Positions 59,106-64,000 of a DNA stretch of 64,000 bases are shown here, piece after piece. Position 1 is the stretch's first letter. Each line of letters opens with the position of its first letter. The stretch is from Norana najaformis (Eukaryota > Annelida > Clitellata > Crassiclitellata > Hormogastridae): assembly GCA_964023275.1 (NCBI GenBank), contig OZ029923.1:9302685-9366684 (forward strand). Reading direction: 5' to 3'. Under the pieces are notes generated by a model, which had not been told where the DNA came from, did not search any database, and saw only the letters and a program-made list of their open reading frames with translations. Both the position numbers and the translations under genes were made by a program.

Positions 59106-62100
59106 AAAATATGTCACGGACGCATGCAGGGCAGGATTAATTTATGTTCTTGACAGTGTGTAAATTGTTCCTACGAAACAGATGTTCCCACGAAACAAAG
59201 TAGGCCTACATCTAAGCAACAACTTAACTAGGCTTATTAACTTTAGGCTCGATCGTTCCTTGCGAGTTCGACGTCAGTCGTTCGGATATAACCACGCTAA
59301 TTACCATGCTAATAGCCCAAGTAGGCCTATTGTGGAAAGTGCCATATGGGAAATTGTATATGTGTACACATACCATCGTGACAAGGTCAGTTTGGTAACT
59401 AGAGCCTGTAAGTCTTACAGTACTGTATACACCGTTGTGTATTTAGGCTTTTTATAATGCAGAACGATGATGGATAGGCCCTAAGCCTAATTTTGGTATA
59501 GATTAATATACCGGTATACACACATGCAAATGTAAATCTCCCCAAGATCTCAGCGCCACACAAAAGTCGCGTCATGGAGACCAGTTTAACCCCGGCGCTA
59601 TATCAAACGAAGTCGCAGAAACTGAGGGTTTTTTGGTCAATTTAGTTGCCATGGCAGAATCTGGGGAAGGGTGGAGTTTAAGCCGGGGAGGCAGCATGAT
59701 GCCACGGTAGATATCATTGGTCATGGTGGTAATGGGATAGTGCAGCAGAATAGGATAGCGTGGGAAGTTCGGTTTTCAGTCTTGAGTGAAAAGCTGCTGG
59801 AGAGAAGGCGTGTGAGTGCTGCTGCGTAGGTTTATTGCGTTTCCATCTAATGAAACCAATTTCCATAAAGCCGTTGGCGGCATAATAGACAAATCAAATT
59901 TCGTTGATATTTGATTGTTGCAACGTACTTAACCTCACAACCTGATTATGTAAAAAAATCCCTTTCGTTACAGAGGTAGCGGCCTTGGCCTTAATTCTTC
60001 CCTGGGCCTTTGCAGGTTTCGTCCCCGCTGTCTGGTAAGCCACTAGTGGTGTAGCCTATGTAGCGTCAGTTTAATGCCCTCCCGTCATGCACTGCGCGGC
60101 ATTTATAAATGCGCAAGGATACCAGTTTCGCGCACTACCGTGAATTTTGTTAAAATTTGTTTATTCTAAATTATGCATAGTTTAATATGGTTTGTCTGAA
60201 TTTTATATGATTGAACGAACTGATTGAATATATCTGCGATTCGGTCTTTGTGCTATTGGCAGGGAATCGGTCACAAAGAGGACTATTTATTATGTAAGTG
60301 CGTACAATGCGTGGTTTGGTTAGTAAATACATAATTATTTATTATACAAATCGGCCATTTTCAATTTCTGTCAAGAGGTAACTTTTTGAAGGTATATTCA
60401 GCTGATAGTGCATAGTAAGATATTTCGGGAAAGCGTGATATGAAGCGATCGATCTTGTTTTTCTGGCTACTAGCGTTGTCTTAAAGAGGAGTGTTGTGCG
60501 TGTTTTTCGTGTTTCGTGTTGTGTGTGCCACTGTGTGGGGCGATGGCACCGTGAAAGTAAGTAAGATTGCCGTATAACTGGCATCACAACAAATCCATTA
60601 GGTAACTTTATCACCTTCAGCAGTTGGCATGTGTTTCGAAAGAACTGCAGCTTAAACGAAATTGTTTAAAAGTTGTTAATTTTATAATCGTATGCTTAAT
60701 CATTCTGCCCTTCTGTTGGTTAGTCGTAGTTGTTTGGTGGTTTGTGCGTTTATTAATGCTTGCAAATGACGGTTTTGGCAATGCAGGCATCTTTACAAGA
60801 AAATTGCTTTTGTTAGGTTTTTATAACGTTGCAGTTTGCTCAACTGGACTCAACTGTTTTCTAGCGATTATGCATATGTCGCAATCTTGATACATTATTT
60901 GGGAAGATTTTTTGGTTCATGAGGAATGAACTTATTACAGATGATAAATTTTCTTGTTTTGAATGCCTGTCTTTATTGTGGCACTTCATCAGTGGGTTTA
61001 TATTTGTGATGTAAGTTCTAAAGTTGTAGCCACTTTTTCACCTGTCTTGGATTATGTGTGGCTTATTTTTTACGAGCTGCTTGTTGCTATATATATGTAT
61101 ATATATATGCATATATATATATTCCAGGATCATAATACATTTTCAGAGCTAGACACTGCTTCAGCATCTGCTCACAACTGATGCTGAAATTTCTTGTTGA
61201 ATTAACTGACAAGAAAACTAATGGCAATCTGTAAATTTTTGTTTTAAAAATTGCTGTTACTGAAAGATTACATGCTGTATTGCTAATTGCTTTTGTACCT
61301 GGCAGTTGGGAAATGAGCATGTTCTTTGGCAGTTGAATGAATTTGTCCTTAGTAAAGAATCTAGATCATTTAGGGTAAACAGCAAGAAGAGCCCTGGGTT
61401 TATTCTTAGAAGACGGTGTAACTGTAACCTAATTTAGAATAGTTCTGAGAGCCCCTCTGAATAGCTTTTCGTGAAGCATGTTGTGTAAATTTCTGATTAT
61501 TGTTGAAATTACTGTGCCAATGTCCAAATGCATACCGGTACATTCATACAGCTAGAGAATGTCTCTAACGGCATTCTGTCACAGAAACTGACACTGGCTG
61601 CCCAACTTCTTGTTTATGGTTGTGGACCTCACAAGGTCACAGCTGACTTCCGATTTCAATTCTGAGAACAGTTTTTATGTTCTTCAGGTTTCGGAGCTAA
61701 ATTATGGCAAAGTTTAGTCAACTCTAGTCTGCATTCTTTAACTTCTATTAACTCAGTTAAGTGCACGTGTATGCTGCAGACAGTATAAACAAAGACATAA
61801 CGAGACTTGGACTAAACATGGAAAAGGTGCTAGATCTGAAAAATGACCCTGAAGAATGGAGATAATCTATTAACACCCATTGCTGCCAGATGGCTGCATT
61901 GGGAACTGGTGGTGGTGATGAGGATTTGTGGCTAAAGCGATGTACTACGTCTGATGCTATTTAAGATATTGCATTGCCACAGTAAAGTTTCATATGGCAA
62001 GCCAATTCACTGTGAAAGTTGTAGCTTTTAAAAGCTAAGCCACTCACTGCACTTATGTGATAATCAGCAAAAATCCTATGTTAAATAAACAGTTTTGATT

Positions 62101-64000
62101 CACATGCCAGATGCTACAGTGAGAGGTTTTGGAATTGACTGCTTGGCCAATATGCTCACACCTTATTTTTGTCCAAGCCTTTAATGTTTAAAATTGTTAT
62201 TCAGCATACAGAAAAAGTCACGTGCTTGTATATATTTTTAGGCATGTATATGTAATAGATGGCTTCTTTGATAGCTTCTGATTAGGCCTAATATCGTAAT
62301 GGCAGAGGGCAAGCATCAGAGTTCCTTCTCCACTAAAGTAAAACCACCAGTTAAGTTTCTCAAGGGTTATTTCTGTAGCCAAAAAACTAGGCCGAACCAC
62401 GGATCGTTTTAAGAGATATGAATTCTAATGAGGTGCTTCAGCAAAAATGTGAGGTGCTTTTTAACAAAACCAGATACAGGCAAAGCCATATGCATGTAGC
62501 TTGCTGAGGAGAGACAGAAAGGAGCCCCGTCAATTATTCAAACAGTAGACCTAGTAAAAATTTTGGAAATTTAATCATTTTAGTGAATGATGACTGATTG
62601 AATGAGGCTGACACTTGATGTTGTACAGAATGAGGTGATAAGAGAGCTACTACGTCGCCATTAATGAGTCTAGAGGCAGCTTTGCAGCTCTTGATACGTG
62701 ATACATGGTCTTTGCTAATAAACCCTCTGAACTTGTTGTTTTAATCTAACTTGAAAATGTTCTTTTAAACAAGCAGTTTTAATGTCTTTCGTGGCTTCAA
62801 TTTTTACTTTTTAAGGAGTTTTATTGTGTATTGAGTGTTTTTATTATATCCACTTGTCTATTTATCTTTTAAAAATGAAGTCATTAGGTCTATGTTAAGA
62901 ATGCCGAGAATGCAATAAAGGAATCACAGAATTATATAGTAATATGCAGTTTCTAAGATTTTTCAGTATATATTGGTAGCACACATTCCAAACATCACGT
63001 ATGCAGAAAGTCCCGTCGTCTGCATTTGCATGCTTTCTGTGAGCCTAGCTGAAACCCAATAATTGAAATTTAAATTCTGTATATCTAATCTAACATGACT
63101 TCTGTGGCACCATTTTCATAATGCCCAGGCCATCAGTCGACGGTCGCTTTAATGAAATCATGTTCAAAGATTATATATAATCTGTTGGAGAAGCCATGTC
63201 AAATTCTGGTAGGTCAGAGAAACCAGAAATTAAGTTAGGATGGGTACGCAAATTGAAACAAAAATGAATCGTTTAAACCTGAAGGAATCTTTACTTGACC
63301 TGCACATACCTCCACACTATTTTAAATAATAATTCTTGCCTTACTTTGATTAAACACGGGTTGGGACTTTCTGCATATCCAGATTTTACTAGGACAGTAC
63401 AGTTTTGATCACTAACCACAGTAGGATGCAACTTGGATTGTTCCGACGCAACTGTGTAGTATGGAAATTTTTGTGATAATGTGGTACCATGTTTTATGTA
63501 CTGGAATCATGCTGTAACAGTCCAGCTGCTAATTCATTCAGTTAGACTGATCGACTGTGTGAGAATATCAGATATTTACGTGAGTAATGACGTGAAAGCA
63601 TAATCACTTAATCGAACATGGTAGAATTTTCTGATGTGCATGTATATATATACTTATATAAATATATATGTATGTATTTATACATATGTGCTAATATACA
63701 TGTATACATCCTCAATTACACTGTGTTCCAGAATGAATGATTTCTAGTTTAATGTGCAATTTAGAGCATTTCTCTGACAATGCTTCATTGAATGAAATTG
63801 AGTCAGTTTACTGATTGCTTGAAATTGGTGTCAATCTGTTCTCAGGTCTTCATTGTTGTCAAGATTTTTTGCAGCACTGGTAGCCTACATCCCATGCAAG
63901 ACTTAGCATTAGCTGTAGAGGTTAGGCACCTGCGTATGTGCAGCCTCCTTTTTAACTGTCTTCTTCTACATGTAAAGCTGAGCTTACTACTGGGCTTGAC
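59106..64000. other. Right-end stretch without a recognised coding gene
   Basis: No exon with recognisable similarity. At 59.9-60.15 kb CpG-containing motifs become denser and ATTTATAAATGCGC occurs. At about 60550 there is a consensus-like donor GTAAGTAAG. Together these might mark a promoter and non-coding first exon of a plus-strand gene running off the right edge. TA-rich tracts lie at 61088-61122 and 63640-63705. Confidence 0.35.
63085..63290 (-). repeat. Family C repeat, long copy
   Basis: Plus strand: TCTAATCTAACATGACTTCT, GTGGCACCATTTTCATAATG, CCCAGGCCATCAGTCGACGG, TTCTGGTAGGTCAGAGAAAC, CAGAAATTAAGTTAGGATGG. It aligns with the 24305 copy across its length. Confidence 0.75.

Overview
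The window is animal nuclear DNA. Genes are split by GT-AG introns, intergenic DNA is AT-rich, and microsatellites, minisatellites and many short dispersed repeats are present. The proteins (Axin, TRIM, SLC10, SAR1, a SOCS-box protein, TMF1) are metazoan. The repeat style and the frequent octamer TAGGCCTA suggest a marine invertebrate, possibly a deuterostome, but the species cannot be fixed from this sequence.

Layout. (1) 1-4.4 kb, plus strand: the last two coding exons of an Axin gene, carrying the whole DIX domain; the rest of the gene lies off the left edge. (2) 5.2-7.6 kb, minus: a two-exon TRIM-type RING/B-box/coiled-coil gene with an unfamiliar C-terminus. (3) 8.6-11.8 kb, minus: a three-exon SLC10 (P3/bile-acid-transporter-like) membrane protein that lacks the usual sodium-site residues. 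(4) 12-21 kb: a repeat-rich interval with several short interspersed repeats, a hAT/ZMYM-like fragment, a dead LINE fragment and a small very basic open frame. (5) 21.3-26.4 kb, plus: a complete six-coding-exon SAR1 GTPase. (6) 28.7-30.9 kb, minus: a two-exon protein with propeller-like repeats and a C-terminal SOCS box. (7) 31-42.8 kb: mostly non-coding, with repeats, a LINE fragment and two weak exon candidates. (8) 42.8-57.4 kb, minus: a complete TMF1 (golgin) gene that I rebuilt as 22 coding exons, about 1409 codons, with every splice phase matching. (9) 57.4-64 kb: repeats and no recognisable coding gene.

The genes do not form a pathway or operon. SAR1 (COPII budding at the ER) and TMF1 (Golgi tether) share the secretory pathway, and Axin, TRIM and the SOCS-box protein are linked to protein turnover, but this is probably just a mixed eukaryotic neighbourhood.

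The most distinctive content is the repeats. At least four short interspersed families (called A-D here) recur many times on both strands. Several look like SINEs: some have tRNA-like heads, and most end in a GCGCTRTA(T/G)AAAT-like tail followed by a simple repeat, which suggests a shared LINE partner.
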